64,000 bases of DNA, taken from assembly GCA_009760855.2 (NCBI GenBank), contig WPIO01000008.1:11424501-11488500 (forward strand), written 5' to 3'. This DNA comes from Cristatella mucedo (taxonomy: Eukaryota > Bryozoa > Phylactolaemata > Cristatellidae). Positions within the stretch are counted from its first letter, which is position 1; each line of letters begins with the position of its first letter. The translations under genes were made by a program, and so were the position numbers. The notes under the pieces are model-generated. The model was not told where the DNA came from, searched no databases, and worked only from the letters and a program-made list of their open reading frames with translations. Below, one piece after another: positions 1 through 11,221 of the stretch.

Positions 1-755
1 CAGTGAGCCGTCTTTCACCTCAACAGTCTACTACTGCCCAATCAACACTTGCAAGGTATTGTAGTGGAGTTGCATGCTCGGGGGACACTGTACTGCTACC
101 ACGGCTTGCATTCGACTGCTTCACTGCAGCTGTTGGTCGTGGTAGCCACTTACTTGCTGCAGCCTTGTACACAACTTGCCATTGCAGTAAGTGTCTGTGA
201 TGATGGAAGAGAGATGCGCACACTCGTCAGTCTCGAGTTGCACGACATATTGCACTGATAGTACTGTTGCTGGCATTCTGCTAAGCGATTGAACGGTAGT
301 AAATCCTTTAGTGATAGACAGTGACTACAGTTTCTCTGTACCCAAAGCCTGGAGTTTGCTAGTAGTAGCAGTAGTAGCAGCAGCAGCAGTAGTTGCAGGA
401 AATAGAAAATAGCCAATGCTATTGTGGATAGCACTTTCATCTTAACGTACTACCAACCATGAGACTACTTCTTACTTCAATATAATGTAGGAAAAATGTG
501 TCATCAGACACTTTGAGATGCAGCTAGGTATGCGCCACCGCTATGATCGCATATCGAGGTGGGGCCTACTGTGAACCCGGACGAGTTGTGAGCTGCCAGT
601 TCTTCAGTTAGCGGTTCTATCTCGGCCACCGTAATCTGTAGAATAAACAAACATGGCATAAAAGATGTATCCGAAACCGAGGTAGCATTAGCATTCCTTA
701 CATGTACATAATCCAGATCACAGACTACAGGTTGGGAAAGAGATATAATAGAATA
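1..755. other. Non-coding stretch, no gene seen
   Basis: Only short reading frames are present and none has recognisable protein features. There is an imperfect AGT/AGC trinucleotide run at about 361-397. No tRNA, rRNA or clear transposon end was recognised. Confidence 0.5.
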
Positions 756-1740
756 TAATATAATAATGCACTTGATAAAGCGCCCTCAGAGAGCTCAATC
801 TCTCTCTAGGTGCTTTACATTTGCTGCAAAGGGAAATACAATTGAATGGTGAGTAAAGTCATGCTTGATAAACAAACAAAATGAATAACATGGTTAGGGG
901 TGACATGCACACGGTCAGCATGCAAATGTGGTTAGTAGCAGCATGCACAGTGTCAGTATGCATAAGCACATTGAGGAGGAATCACAGGGACCCACTAAAT
1001 GCTGTCCTAAATATGTGTGTTTTTAAATTCTTTTTAAATGTGGTCAGGTCAGGGGATGTTCTGGCGCAGGTCAGGAGGGAGTTCCGGGCTTTGGGAGCCT
1101 ACGAACTAAATGCACGGTCTCCAAAGGATTTGAGGTTTGTACGAGGTATTTGTAGACTGTTGGATTCCGAAAAGCGGGTGGTGGCCTGGTGGGGGAGTAG
1201 GTCTGAGAGATAGGGCGGAGCCAAAGAATGAAGTTACCTAAAAGTGAGCGACAAAACCTTGAAGTCGGTCAGTTGCTTGACTGGTAGCAAGTGCAGGTCA
1301 GCTAAAAGTGGCATGATGTGGCAGCTGCGACGCTCACGACAGACAAGCCTAGCTGTGGAGATTTGCACCAGCTGCAATTGCCTGATCGCACATGCCGGTA
1401 GGCCAGGTCAGTTGTGTGTCAGTTGAGCAGTGAGTTGCAGAAGTCGAGACGGGATGTCACGAATGCATGGACCAACTTAGATGTGGTATCCTTATCTAAA
1501 CAAGCCCGAATTTTAGCAATATTATGAAGCTGAAAATAGGCAGATTTGATTGTGGAGCTGATATGGTCGTCTAACGAATATGACACCTAGATTACGAGCT
1601 GATTTAACTGGAGATATGCTATATTCTCTGTCTTTGTTTGGATAGTGGTACGGTGAAAGTGGCTCTGATATCGGTTGTCTATTTAGTTCCATGCAGAATT
1701 TTGACTGGAGAAGCAACAGAAAAGGAACTGTGCTCATTAA
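756..1740 (-). mobile_element. LINE-X relic, 5'-truncated (copy A)
   Basis: Read on the minus strand, this is the C-terminal part of a non-LTR reverse transcriptase followed by the family 3' end. At about 1522-1737 the translation contains SARNLGVIF, a block typical of L2/CR1/Jockey-type reverse transcriptases. At about 770-830 it has the LINE-X 3' hairpin: arms GCGCC and GGCGC in other copies, and an inner AGAGA/TCTCT pair. An AT-rich TTAT-type tail lies at 756-775. Stops and frameshifts make it dead. The copies at 18.6, 44.4, 46.3 and 61.9 kb belong to the same family and orientation. Confidence 0.8.
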
Positions 1741-2159
1741 TCATGCGTGTATGATAGAAGTCTGCTGTACCAATTTCATTTCAGCAAGGATGATGGCATG
1801 TGCACATCAATTTTTTGTAGAACGGTCAAGTTTGTGTTGGATATCTGCCACTGACCAGTTCTGCAGAAGATGCAGCATGGCGAATGCCTTCTGTGGCAGT
1901 GCTGCTAGACACAGGTAAGTGTTGAACAGCTCAGTTGCTGGTCTCCATCCAGCCGCTAGCCATCAGATCCTTTTGCTCGAGGGCTATACTTGTTTCAAGA
2001 TATTGTACTAAGGCATCATGAATAGATACTGTATTTTTTATAATGGACTGTCTTGCATTCTAATGTGGGCCATTTTTAATTTGTTCGAACGAGCAGCTGT
2101 GCAGTAATTGCAGTCACTAACAGTTTTCTGTAACCTGCCGATTACCACATTGCCAGGTT

Positions 2160-2335
2160 GTGGGAGCAGCCAGTCGGTTGGTGTTTCACTCCAGTCACTC
2201 ATCCGGGCACCCGTGTAGTGTCGTGAAGTGTCAGGTGTGTAGTAGGCAAACGCTTGCCACCAGCAGGATTCGAACCAACCAAATATAGGACAGTAGCTGC
2301 CTGCCGTGTGAACGCAACGGTGTTATAGCAATGAA
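2160..2335 (-). repeat. tRNA-like SINE relic
   Basis: The minus strand carries a perfect RNA polymerase III B box, GGTTCGAATCC, near 2263-2275. Upstream of it is a weakly tRNA-like region around 2300-2330. No cloverleaf convincing enough for a functional tRNA was found. The simplest reading is an old tRNA-derived SINE, distinct from SINE1 and SINE2. Confidence 0.4.
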
Positions 2336-2783
2336 TGGACTAGCAGTACACGTACAAATTAAGAATGCGTGACACTTACCACTCGGTCACCTGGATGGCC
2401 CTCAGGCTGGTGCCAATCTGCAAAAATCTCAGCGGCTTGTAATGCGTTATGGGGAAGCGATGATAAGCAGACCAAATGAAAGCAGGATGATACATAAGGC
2501 ACGTAGAGAAAGAAAGCTCCGTCGTTTTACTCTTTGAATTGTAATGAAAACGTCGGTGCTCGGTGGGTTTCCATAGACGGCCACGGCAAATAGTGCCTCG
2601 TCGATGTAAAAGAAAAAAGAATTGTGCCTCGTGCCGCTGGAGCGTGCAGGCACGCAGAAGTATACGTCTTCGTGTTTGTGTATCCGATTTGCTAGACTAC
2701 GCTGGCTGACACCAGTTCTAGTTTCGCCCAGCTAGAACGACGTCCAACTTACGCTTTCCTTTCCCCTTACGTCTTTCGTCTAG

Positions 2784-3448
2784 GCGTGTCCGACGACTAT
2801 CCTCGGCACCATCAGATCGTACAGCAAGCCCGTGTTGCCGACATCCAGGCGATGCCGTCCGATGCGGCCTCTCCGTGGACGCAGACACCTGTGCTACACC
2901 ACTCTGCGGCGACGGCAGCTGCCGCAAGTGAAGGGGCGTCTCGAGCTGGCAATTCGGGCGAGCGTTCGCGAGCTAGCAGTCAGGCTGCCCATCCGGCCGC
3001 CGGCGCTGCCGCAGCGTCGGGCTCTGCAACCCCCAAGTCGCAGATGTCGTACAAAGTCATGACGCCGAAAGCGGACCCGCTACCGCCAGCGCTTCGCATC
3101 AGGCGAGGCGAAGGGCCGCTGCTTGAGCAGCCGCCTGCAGCGTCGGCCGGATCGCCGAAGCGAGCCACGCCCACCGGCGAAACCGTCGCTGCCGCGCCGA
3201 CATCGCCGCCCGATGGCGGTCGTGGCGATAGGAAGACGCCGCCCAAGGCAGCAGCAGCCGCCGCGCAGCCCAAGGCAGCGAGTCCGGCCAGGCCTCCGCC
3301 GAAGATTTCGCTGGAAAGCTCCAGGCAGGGAGCCGGTACGGCATCCGCCGCCGCAGCCTCCTCGGGCCCGGCGTCTGCGGCTGGCTCGAGCGGCTCCAAA
3401 AAGAGCGCAGCTTCGAAGGGTTCCGGCGCGGCTACGGCCAAGCGCTGA
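2784..3448 (+). CDS. Probable terminal exon of an unidentified Ala/Pro/Ser-rich protein
   Basis: This GC-rich frame is open for about 220 codons and ends with TGA at 3446-3448. A pyrimidine-rich tract followed by TCTAG at about 2779-2783 looks like a 3' splice site, so this may be the last exon of a gene whose upstream exons were not found. If it is instead a single exon, the first in-frame ATG is at 2852. The product starts with a His/Gln-rich stretch, then has a short ordered-looking block (SYKVMTPKADPLPP). It ends in a long low-complexity Ala/Ser/Pro/Lys tail finishing GSGAATAKR. No domain was recognised. Other frames here, including one on the minus strand, are also open because of the GC content, so strand and frame are inferred. 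Confidence 0.45.
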
Positions 3449-4160
3449 GCGGCCGTAGCCGCGAGACCGTCGTGCCCTACGAGGCGCCGTCTTGGCGGCG
3501 GCTCTGTGCTGCAGTGGCGGGGCAGCCAGTGACGCCGAGGCAGAAAGCACGAGGCGGCGGCGTGAGAGTCGTGCTCGTTCGCAGGCTTTTCGAGATCCAG
3601 CCGTCGGTCGCGAAAATACCGTCGCTGCGGGGAAAAAAGCCGTTTGTTGTCTGCTCAAGCAAGTTTCCACTTTGCGAACCTGCGTAATGTAGGTTGCTAA
3701 AACAAAATTGCTGCGTCATTGCTTACAGTTGGCAGCGACGGTTTTCGGTCTACCCGCTCTCGACCGAAAGTATTCTGAGGATTGATCGTTGAAAATCCTA
3801 GCGACTAAGAGAGTGTTCGCATTAAAAATTGTTCGCTTTTACCTCAAAGCGTTCGTTGTGCTTCGCCTTCAACTGTCATGTACAGCGTGCTCCGATGTAG
3901 AACATCCGGTATGAAGTGCGTTCTCACGCCTGCGAAAGAATAGCGAAACTTAACTTTCATAAATAGTATGCGTTACAACCTTAAGAGGGCAACACTGTCA
4001 CTGGCTGGCAACATTTGACTTTCGAACTGGGCAATCTTTGTAACAAGTGAGCGTAACATATCAGACAAAATGACCCCTTTATTCGTCACACAGCGTATTG
4101 TATATCCATGTATATATCTTAGTATATCCATATATGTATATATATATATATTAAAATATA
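3449..4160. other. Non-coding stretch downstream of the Ala-rich exon
   Basis: If the preceding exon is real, this begins with its 3' untranslated region. No canonical AATAAA was identified in the first 300 bases. The sequence becomes AT-rich towards 4,100. Confidence 0.35.
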
Positions 4161-4166
4161 TATATA

Positions 4167-4189
4167 TTAACCTCAACCACTGTTAGGGC

Positions 4190-4261
<72 letters not shown>

Positions 4262-4287
4262 TCGCCCTAACCGCGGTTGAGGTTAGC
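4167..4287. repeat. Inverted repeat flanking a (TA)n tract
   Basis: A left arm of about 27 bases (4167-4193, containing CCTCAACC and TTAGGGCGACT) and a right arm (4259-4287, AGTCGCCCTAACC then GGTTGAGG) are near-perfect reverse complements. Between them lie about 65 bases of almost pure TA. The whole block is one large palindrome that could form a hairpin or cruciform. It could be a small fold-back element or a palindrome with an expanded TA centre. Confidence 0.85.
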
Positions 4288-4389
4288 GCTACTGTAGACC
4301 CAAACCTCACGGAAGTCAGCCGTTCTCCGTCAAATGTGGCGCCTGTAACTCAGCCTACGACCAGTTCCGAATCGTGTATTGTAATGAAG

Positions 4390-5110
4390 CAGCATCATGC
4401 AGTGTAACGTACCTTCTTCTGTAAGTCCACAAAGCTTTGAGGACTAAATGGGTTTTACGATAGAGAGCACTCAAATCTTGAGCGGCTTTCGGTGGGAACT
4501 ATGCACAGTCAATGCCGTGCTGAATTGGTCGCAGGGTTTAAATATACATTCCCATTTCTCTGAGAACATGAGCATGGCAAAATAATTTGCATTGCTGTGA
4601 CTACAGATTCTTGCTAGTCGGTGTAGTCAGTCAATATATATGGTCAGCGGCACGGTGCTAATTATTGGGAAAATGTAACTGTCGTAGTTTTTTCAGTGAA
4701 TAATATAAGCTTACGTTTCATGCCCGTCAATGACGACGAGCAGTGAATGTAATGAATGGAGTGCACCTCCGTGTGTAACTCCGTGAAGACGTATGTATTA
4801 GAAAAATGTGTCTCATAGTCCTTCAATGAACTAGTAATTAACTGGTACCTCCTGCCCGTCAAGGATGACGGACAGTGAATGTAACGAAATGCACGGTATC
4901 TCCATCTGTAACTCCACAAAACCGCGAGGACTAAGGGACTGCTACGCAGGAGTTTTCTGTAGTGCACTACAGCCTAGGCTGTTTCCTGAGCGCACACTTG
5001 ACCAAAAGATTGCATCTCACGCAGCAGAGAGAAAGTGAGAACCATAGCTAGGTCAGGAGAGCAATCGAGGAAGTGAGTAGCACGGAAGTATAAGCTCAGG
5101 GCGGAAATTA
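4390..5110 (-). mobile_element. LINE-Y 3'-end relics
   Basis: The LINE-Y 3' signature (CTGTAACTCCACAAA and diverged forms, then a bulged hairpin half and the sequence that follows it) occurs at about 4415, 4765 and 4905. The best-preserved copy runs from about 4878 to 5110 and matches the minus-strand copy at 38.2 kb. No reverse transcriptase remains here. Confidence 0.6.
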
Positions 5111-5149
5111 GGCGTCTTGCTCTAGCGATCCTTCAATGAGTTATAAGAG

Positions 5150-5312
5150 ATTAAAAATTATCTAATTTGACATGACAGCCTCATTTTATAGCGGCAGCAG
5201 AGCCATTATGGCTACCACTGCAGCTTGCAGGTTGGCAATAAGAGATCGCTGACTGCAGTATCGAACCCATGACCTCGGTCGTGAAGAACGAGCACCTTAA
5301 CCTCCTGGGCTG
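5150..5312 (-). repeat. SINE2 copy
   Basis: On the minus strand a tRNA-like head (GCCCAGGAGGTTAAGGTGCTC, then B-box-like GGGTTCGATAC) is followed by the SINE2 body, which reads leftward into CAGCCTCATTTTATAGCGG on the plus strand. Related copies are at 15.7, 23.1, 32.7, 46.2 and 47.3 kb (minus) and 24.1 and 37.9 kb (plus). Confidence 0.75.
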
Positions 5313-6199
5313 TTACGGCCCTACTTCTTATGGCGTTCAAGCAAAACTGTTACTGACATTTCGTGACGCAGTAAGGAACTTCCTAAAATTGTCCAGAGCC
5401 AACAAGAAACTTTTAGAATCTTCTAGCGCTATATACGACCTTTCTAAGAGCTTTTGATCGCCCACTGTCCCTCCCTCGCCTTTCCTGTCAGTAGAATGAG
5501 AAAATTATCCCCCTGGAGTCTTGATTATTATGTATTACTAGTCCATGCCAACGAGAAATCAAAGGAACTTCAACTTTGCTTTAGAAAAGTAGGGCTGAGC
5601 ATCCACTCACTTAGCTAATGCAACGGCAGTATTCTACATCAGTCAGATTGTGACTGTTATTAATCATTCGTGGTTCCTGAATTATAACGGCGCGGAAAGA
5701 CTATGCCATAATGTACGACCAAAGCCGCATAAAATCAAAGACCGTATATTAGGCCGTGAGTTGTACTTCCAGAGTTGGCCTGGGCATTTGAGCTCTTGAC
5801 CGTGGAGCAGTTTGGTGAACGTCACGGTCATTGTCAAAGGCCTGTAACCCTCCATTGCTGTCAAATGAGCTTTTTACGTTATTGGTGTGAACTTTTTATG
5901 CTAAGGTATTGGCGCTCTTTGTGTTTTGCTCTGCCGCGCCCATGCTGCTGCCGGCATACCAGCACGAAGGGGTGCGGCACCTACAAGTCGCTGGCCGTGA
6001 TGAACAGTTCAGGCGTCGCCAGGATTCGTCGAGCGTCGGCCGAGACTTGCGGCCTTGTTCTGCGGACGTGGGAGCCGCACACCACAGCTGTAACACTACT
6101 GAAATCGTCGTACCGACGGGTAATCTTGAAGCTCTTTGTTAATGTGGCAGGATCTTTCTAGGGGTCGACGCACAGCTCTGCTTGCGCTTTGATCCTTCG

Positions 6200-7640
6200 C
6201 TGCCTTGACGATTTTAAAATCTTTCAGCTTCCTTTGACCGTGCATTGCTGACATTCGTGCTAGGATGGCAACAAAATTTCTCAAGTTGAATTACGATAAA
6301 AGCTAGCCTATTAATTGTAAGCAAAGCAAGCGTTCCTCGGAAACTGGAAAGCCTAACTCTCCAAGTCAGCTCGACCAGCATATCTCCTGTAGCCTCTGCG
6401 TGGAACTTGGGCGCTCTGCTCCAAAGTGACCTTTCACTAGATGACCAAGTCGGCTCCAAAGTCAAGTCTGCCTACTTTCAGCTATGTATCTTTGCAAACA
6501 ATTCGTGTCTGCTTAGACAGGGATACCACATCCAAGTTGGTACTTGCTTTTGTGAAATCCCAGTGGTCTGAGTATATGCAGGCCGGTACCGCTCCTTCCT
6601 TAAACAGCTGTCAGGAGCATCACCGGTGGTGCATAGCTGTGGTCCGCCTGTGGTGTGGTTTGGACAGGCCGGTAACCACAGTCAGATGGTGGACTCACCA
6701 TCGGGGTCGGCCAAAACACAGCCGTGGGCGAGGAGGGGGATTCAGTGGGGAGAGAGGGACGAGTGAAGTCGTGCTCCCTCTGCTCTGTAGTAGAATAAAC
6801 TGTTGGTGTTGGTTCTGTGCTGGTGTTCTTCGTGCAAAGCGTTCTTCGTGCAAGGCGCATCTAAGCACAATCCCGTCTCGACTTCTGTACCTCACTGTTC
6901 ACAGGTCTTCCGGCCTGTCCACTAAGCTGCTTACAGTTGTTGCAAAACTCTGCAGCCAGACTTGTCTGTCGTGAACGTCGAGGTTGCCGCATTACGCCAC
7001 TTCTCATTAATCTATACTGACTGCCTATCTAGAAGCGTAACGACTTTAACGATTTTGTCACTCATGCTTAGATCCCTCCATTCTCCTACTTCGACCTAGC
7101 TATCTTAAGTAGTTTCACGTCAGGCCTTTCGTCGAACTGCCTACTCCTCTGACTTGGGTCGACTGGTTGTACCCTAACTAACTTCAAACCCAGTGGAGAT
7201 CGTGCCCCAGTTATGATGCTCCCAAAGTTTGGAACTCACTACCGACTGGCATCTAGTCATCTTCTGATATGATGACATTTCAGCAGAAATGTATAACCTA
7301 TATGTTCCTCGCAGCCTTTGCTGTGGCTGAGTGAACTGAGTTTTTGTGGTTGTACATGGCAAAACTGTGCACGTTGTGACACGAGCAAGAGCAACATAAT
7401 TTCTCTATCGCCCCGTTGAAACTGTCTTTTCCGTGTAGTTTTCATAACTGTGCATGATTGAGTGAATGTTGTTAACGGGGACGTGGTCCTACCTACCAAC
7501 CAATGCCCACTGGTGTCTTTTATGTGCTTTGCAATGCTTGCCTACGAAGGATACATCTTTTGCCAGTGACTATTAGTAAGTGCCTCTGTTCTTTTAGGGT
7601 GCTACACAAAAGACTTTTTATAATCAATTATAACCAATTG
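6200..7640 (+). mobile_element. LINE-X-type relic split by a solo LTR
   Basis: Two flanks, 6200-6561 and 6870 onward, read as one continuous non-LTR reverse transcriptase C-terminal region. The left part has the LKLN block near 6280 and the matured LSLDD and Y-F-Q-L blocks around 6430-6480. The right part resumes at the SRLDF equivalent. A degraded LINE 3' end (AAGTGCCT...TTAGGGTGCTACAC) lies at about 7578-7610. Many stops show it is inactive. The 308-bp insert between the flanks is described separately. Confidence 0.7.
6562..6869 (+). mobile_element. Solo LTR with 5-bp target-site duplication
   Basis: This 308-bp unit matches the LTRs of the full element at 10,167 and 14,479 with only a handful of changes. 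It is flanked on both sides by ATCCC (6557-6561 and 6870-6874). Its first base is A where the intact LTRs have T. A solo LTR normally arises by recombination between the two LTRs of a complete provirus-like insertion. It interrupts a LINE reverse transcriptase relic. Confidence 0.9.
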
Positions 7641-8370
7641 AAATACTTCCTTTATTATTAATGCATATTAATTGTGCTTTTTGCTCTTTTTTGTATCCTC
7701 TGCTATCAAAGCTCGGTACTTCCTTATTTTTGGTATTCTCTCACTTTTAGTCTTTATGAAATGAAATTTATTTTCACGTATGAAAGTGCATTTTGCAATT
7801 AGCATTTGTATTCATTCGCTCGGGCTCCTTCTCAGTGATCAGCGCCAGCTACAAAACCAGCAGTGACTTTTGCTTATGTGACCTACGGACATACTTTAAA
7901 ATTATATTATTTTCAATTCAATCCTCACTTTGTTTTTTTAATTCAATTTTAAATTTAAAAAATAGAGGGTGTGTTAGGCCTACCTGATATATAATAGCCA
8001 AACCAACCCAACAGAAATCAGAAATGAACTATTGCAGTGGTGTACAAGCAGAGCTGAACCCACATTTTAAATTTTATTTCAATCCTGAAGTATTAATCGA
8101 CCTTTAGAATTTACAAAGGAAAATCTACATTTTAAATGAAGCTGTATAAAGTCACATGCAAGAACATCAACAAGCTGAAAACATGTAATTCGACGTAGCA
8201 AGGTTCAAAAAGTTGGAGCATAAGTTGGATATGGTGCAAAGATTGTTTAATTCGTTATTTGCAGATATGTTGCTGCTTCCAATTTACTTCCGGGTTAGAC
8301 ATTGTTCGAAAAATCATTTGATTAATGCTCTGCTTTTTAGAAAAATGATCAAAATTTCAGGTCCCACTTC
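7640..8370. other. AT-rich non-coding stretch
   Basis: The composition is AT-rich with no recognisable coding feature, splice-consistent exon or transposon end. Confidence 0.4.
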
Positions 8371-10161
8371 TAATATGTTTGTCTTTTGAAAGGTACCCTA
8401 AGCAAATATTCGATTTCTGGACCGATCATCTCAATACTTTCTCGACATTTACCCTTAACCTAGTTCTGATTTCGACAGCGACCTCGATGCCACTTTCAAT
8501 TTACTGTTTCCTAAGTTCAAGTTTGAGCCGTCTATTGAAAAAATGTCTGTCTATGCCGGTCTCCGCTCACTTACTTCTGCAAGTGACTTCAAAGTAACTG
8601 GGAACCGCTCCACGCAGAAAGAGCTTTCAACGCACAGTCCCTTGTTGAATTCCCGAACCAGTAAATAACAGATGTCGCTCCTCTTTAGCTATGGCAGTTT
8701 CCGAGACGATACACGCTGTTTAAGCTCTAGGTAAATCTGTGAGACCAATCGTTCCCTCTCCGGGTTCCCACCCCAACAACAATTACCGGTCCTCCAAATG
8801 CGATTGCACACGCTTGTGTCGTTGCAACCAACAGCAAGTTATTTTCACGCTGCAATGCAATCATAAGGATTGTGCAAAGCACAACCATTTTCAAAAATTT
8901 GCAGAATCCGCTACATATTCAGGCTTTAGGGCATCAGCGAAGTGAATTCAAAGGGTGCATAACACGATTTTCCTGACGCGAGCACTACTCAAGTCTTCGC
9001 ATCAGACAGTGACATATCAACCACACATACAAACCTAGCAAGTTACAGTCAGGTTTAAGAGCTTATCACTCCACACGGTCAGTATTACTAAGGGTGTATA
9101 ACGACTTTATCAGGAATTCAGATTTAAGTAGAGTCTCTCTGCTTGTTTTGCTGGATCTTTCGGCAGTGTTCGATACTATTGATCGCCAAGTCCTTTTCGA
9201 ACCCGCTCATCTAGCCTGGGCATCACTGGCACTGCACTAAAATGGTTTAGGTCTTATCTCAGTGAGAGGCTTCAGAGCATTGATGTTAACGGGTCGCTGG
9301 CATCCGATGAAATTCCAAAGTACAGGGTACCCGAGGGCTTTCACAATTTGCACTCTCCCTCTTCCCGATATAATCGCCAGGCACAATCTACACTTTCATT
9401 TGCACGCATATAACACACAGATGTACATGCACTTTGATTTCTCCCTGCCTTCCATCATGTCAAACTCTCTAAACCAAATGTAAAGCGCCTAGAGAGAGAA
9501 TGAGTTCTCTGAGGGTGCTTTATCAAGTGCATTATTATTATTATTATTAAACTGATAGCCTGCATGTGTTAATGATATTTGTACTTCGATGGCAGCAAGC
9601 TTTCTCAAATTGAATGATGATAAACCAAATTACTACTTTTGGGAAAACCTATTGCTACCCAGAAATTTTAAAACACAAACCTTAAAATGGATTCCACCAG
9701 TAAGTCTACTGTATCATCTGTACAAAATCTGGGTGACCTGTTCCAAAATGACCTTTGACAAGGCGACCACATCAGCTCCACAGTCGTCTACTTACTTTCA
9801 GCAACGTAGCATTGCTAAATTCGGGTTTTCTTAGACACGGGTACTTCATCAAAGTTGGTCCGTACAGTCGTGACATCCCGTCTCGACTTCTGCAACTCAC
9901 AGCTCAGAGGTCTTCTGCTTGTGCAATAAAACGCTTAGTTGCAAAAATCTGCAGTCAGGCATGTCTGCCGTGAGAGTCGCAGTTTTTCCATATTATACAT
10001 TATGCTACGGCTTATCACCAAGCAGTGAAACGACTTCAAGGTTCTGTCAATCACTTTTAGACCTCTCTGTTCACTTGCTTCAGCCTACCTATCCTAATTT
10101 CTAAATCAGGCTAGGTATCGTTCAGTGTGCTCTACTGATTAAAGTCGTTAAGCTGTTCCTC
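8370..10161 (+). mobile_element. LINE-X-type reverse transcriptase relic, left part
   Basis: The plus strand encodes a decayed non-LTR reverse transcriptase. A weak upstream block with LLKKCL lies at about 8540. An S-G-(L/F)-R-A-Y-H-S-T-R block lies at 9050-9085, and LLVLLDLSAVFDTID at about 9145-9185 is the conserved catalytic-domain block. The region that should hold the YADD box reads HAYNT near 9410, so the active site is lost. A LINE-X 3' tail fragment (9477-9549) has inserted within it. The copy is cut at 10,161-10,166 by the LTR retrotransposon and resumes at 14,787. Confidence 0.8.
9477..9549 (+). mobile_element. LINE-X 3'-end fragment inside the older LINE
   Basis: This is just the family 3' hairpin (GCGCC tag, AGAGAGA/TTCTCT pair) followed by a (TTA)n tail. 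It lies between two adjoining blocks of the reverse transcriptase relic, so it appears to be a very short 5'-truncated insertion. Confidence 0.7.
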
Positions 10162-10166
10162 CAACC

Positions 10167-10474
10167 TGTGGTCTGAGTATATGCAGGCCGGTACCGCTCC
10201 TTCCTTAAACAGCTGTCAGGAGCATCACCAGTGGTGCATAGCTGTGGTCCGCCTGTGGTGTGGTTTGGACAGGCCGGTAACCACAGTCACATGGTGGACT
10301 CACCATCGGGGTCGGCCAAAACACAGCCGTGGGCGAGGAGGGGGATTCAGTGGGGAGAGAGGGACGAGTGAAGTCGTGCTCCCTCTGCTCTGTAGTAGAA
10401 TAAACTGTTGGTGTTGGTTCTGTGCTGGCGTTCTTCGTGCAAGGCGTTCTTCGTGCAAGGCGCATCGAAGCACA
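10167..10474 (+). repeat. 5' LTR
   Basis: It starts TGTGGTCTGAG and ends GAAGCACA. It holds an AATAAA polyadenylation signal near 10399 and a tandem 16-base repeat (GTTCTTCGTGCAAGGC) near its 3' end. Gag starts only 14 bases after it. Confidence 0.93.
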
Positions 10475-10488
10475 AGCTATTTCTTGGG

Positions 10489-11221
10489 ATGGAGTCGATG
10501 GCATCAATGGTAATGCTAGGCAAAATCGCACCTTATGACGGCAAAACGGACTTCGTCGAGTGGGTACGTCGACTGGACTCCGTGGCCAAGACGAACAAGG
10601 TTGAAGATGACGATCTTGCCGCACTCATGCCCTTGTACTTAACCGGCGGAGCTTTTGCCGTCTATGAAAGGCTGGTGGACAGTGATAAATGTGACTATAT
10701 GAAGGTGAAACGCGAACTCAGCGCCGCGTTTTCGCCCGATTGCTTCCGCGCGTACGACGAGTTATCAAACAGAAAACTTCGCGAGGGTGAGTCGCCAGAC
10801 GTCTACTTGGCCGACCTTGTTCGCTTGGCGTCTATTGTCTTTGCTGCTCAAGCGGGGGGGGGGGGCACCCGCGTATCCCCCGGAGTCTTTGCTGAAGTGC
10901 GCATTTGTGTCGGGCCTACCCGATGACATAAAGCGGCAACTTCGAGCAGCGTGCTCGCTTACCAGAGCTGATTTGCCCGTGCTGGTTGAAATGTCGAGGA
11001 ACTTTGTCTCGTCAAGTGAAGCATGTCTCGCCGGCCGTTTCGAGGATCGACGCGCTCAGACCCGAGGCGCCGTGGTGCAGTCTAGGCCGGACTCGCAAAG
11101 GCGGTACACCGACCGGCCTTTTCGCAGCGGGCCGCGCACGCGACTTTGCTGGATCTGCGGCGATCCGAATCATCTAGCTGCTGCGTGTGGTAAAAAGTTC
11201 GGCGATCAAAAAAACGAATAA
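10489..11221 (+). pseudogene. gag: gag with zinc knuckle, frameshifted in a 12-G run
   Basis: The first ATG after the LTR is at 10489. The N-terminal half reads as a retrotransposon capsid domain, with blocks such as YDGKTDFVEWVRRLD and PLYLTGGAFAVYERL. At 10854-10865 a run of 12 G bases shifts the frame. The downstream half continues in another frame, with a capsid-like stretch and a CCHC zinc knuckle of CX2CX4HX4C form at about 11148-11189, and stops at 11219-11221. The shift could be a true lesion or a homopolymer sequencing error. Confidence 0.85.

Noticed and set aside
150-440. Minus-strand frame with a poly-Leu stretch that looks like a signal peptide or membrane segment
   Set aside because: The Leu run is just the complement of an AGC/AGT trinucleotide repeat; there is no domain and no splice support.
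6441-6974. A 177-codon plus-strand frame with Cys/Trp-rich sequence
   Set aside because: It mostly translates the solo LTR and recurs at both other LTRs; it is LTR sequence open by chance, not a separate gene.
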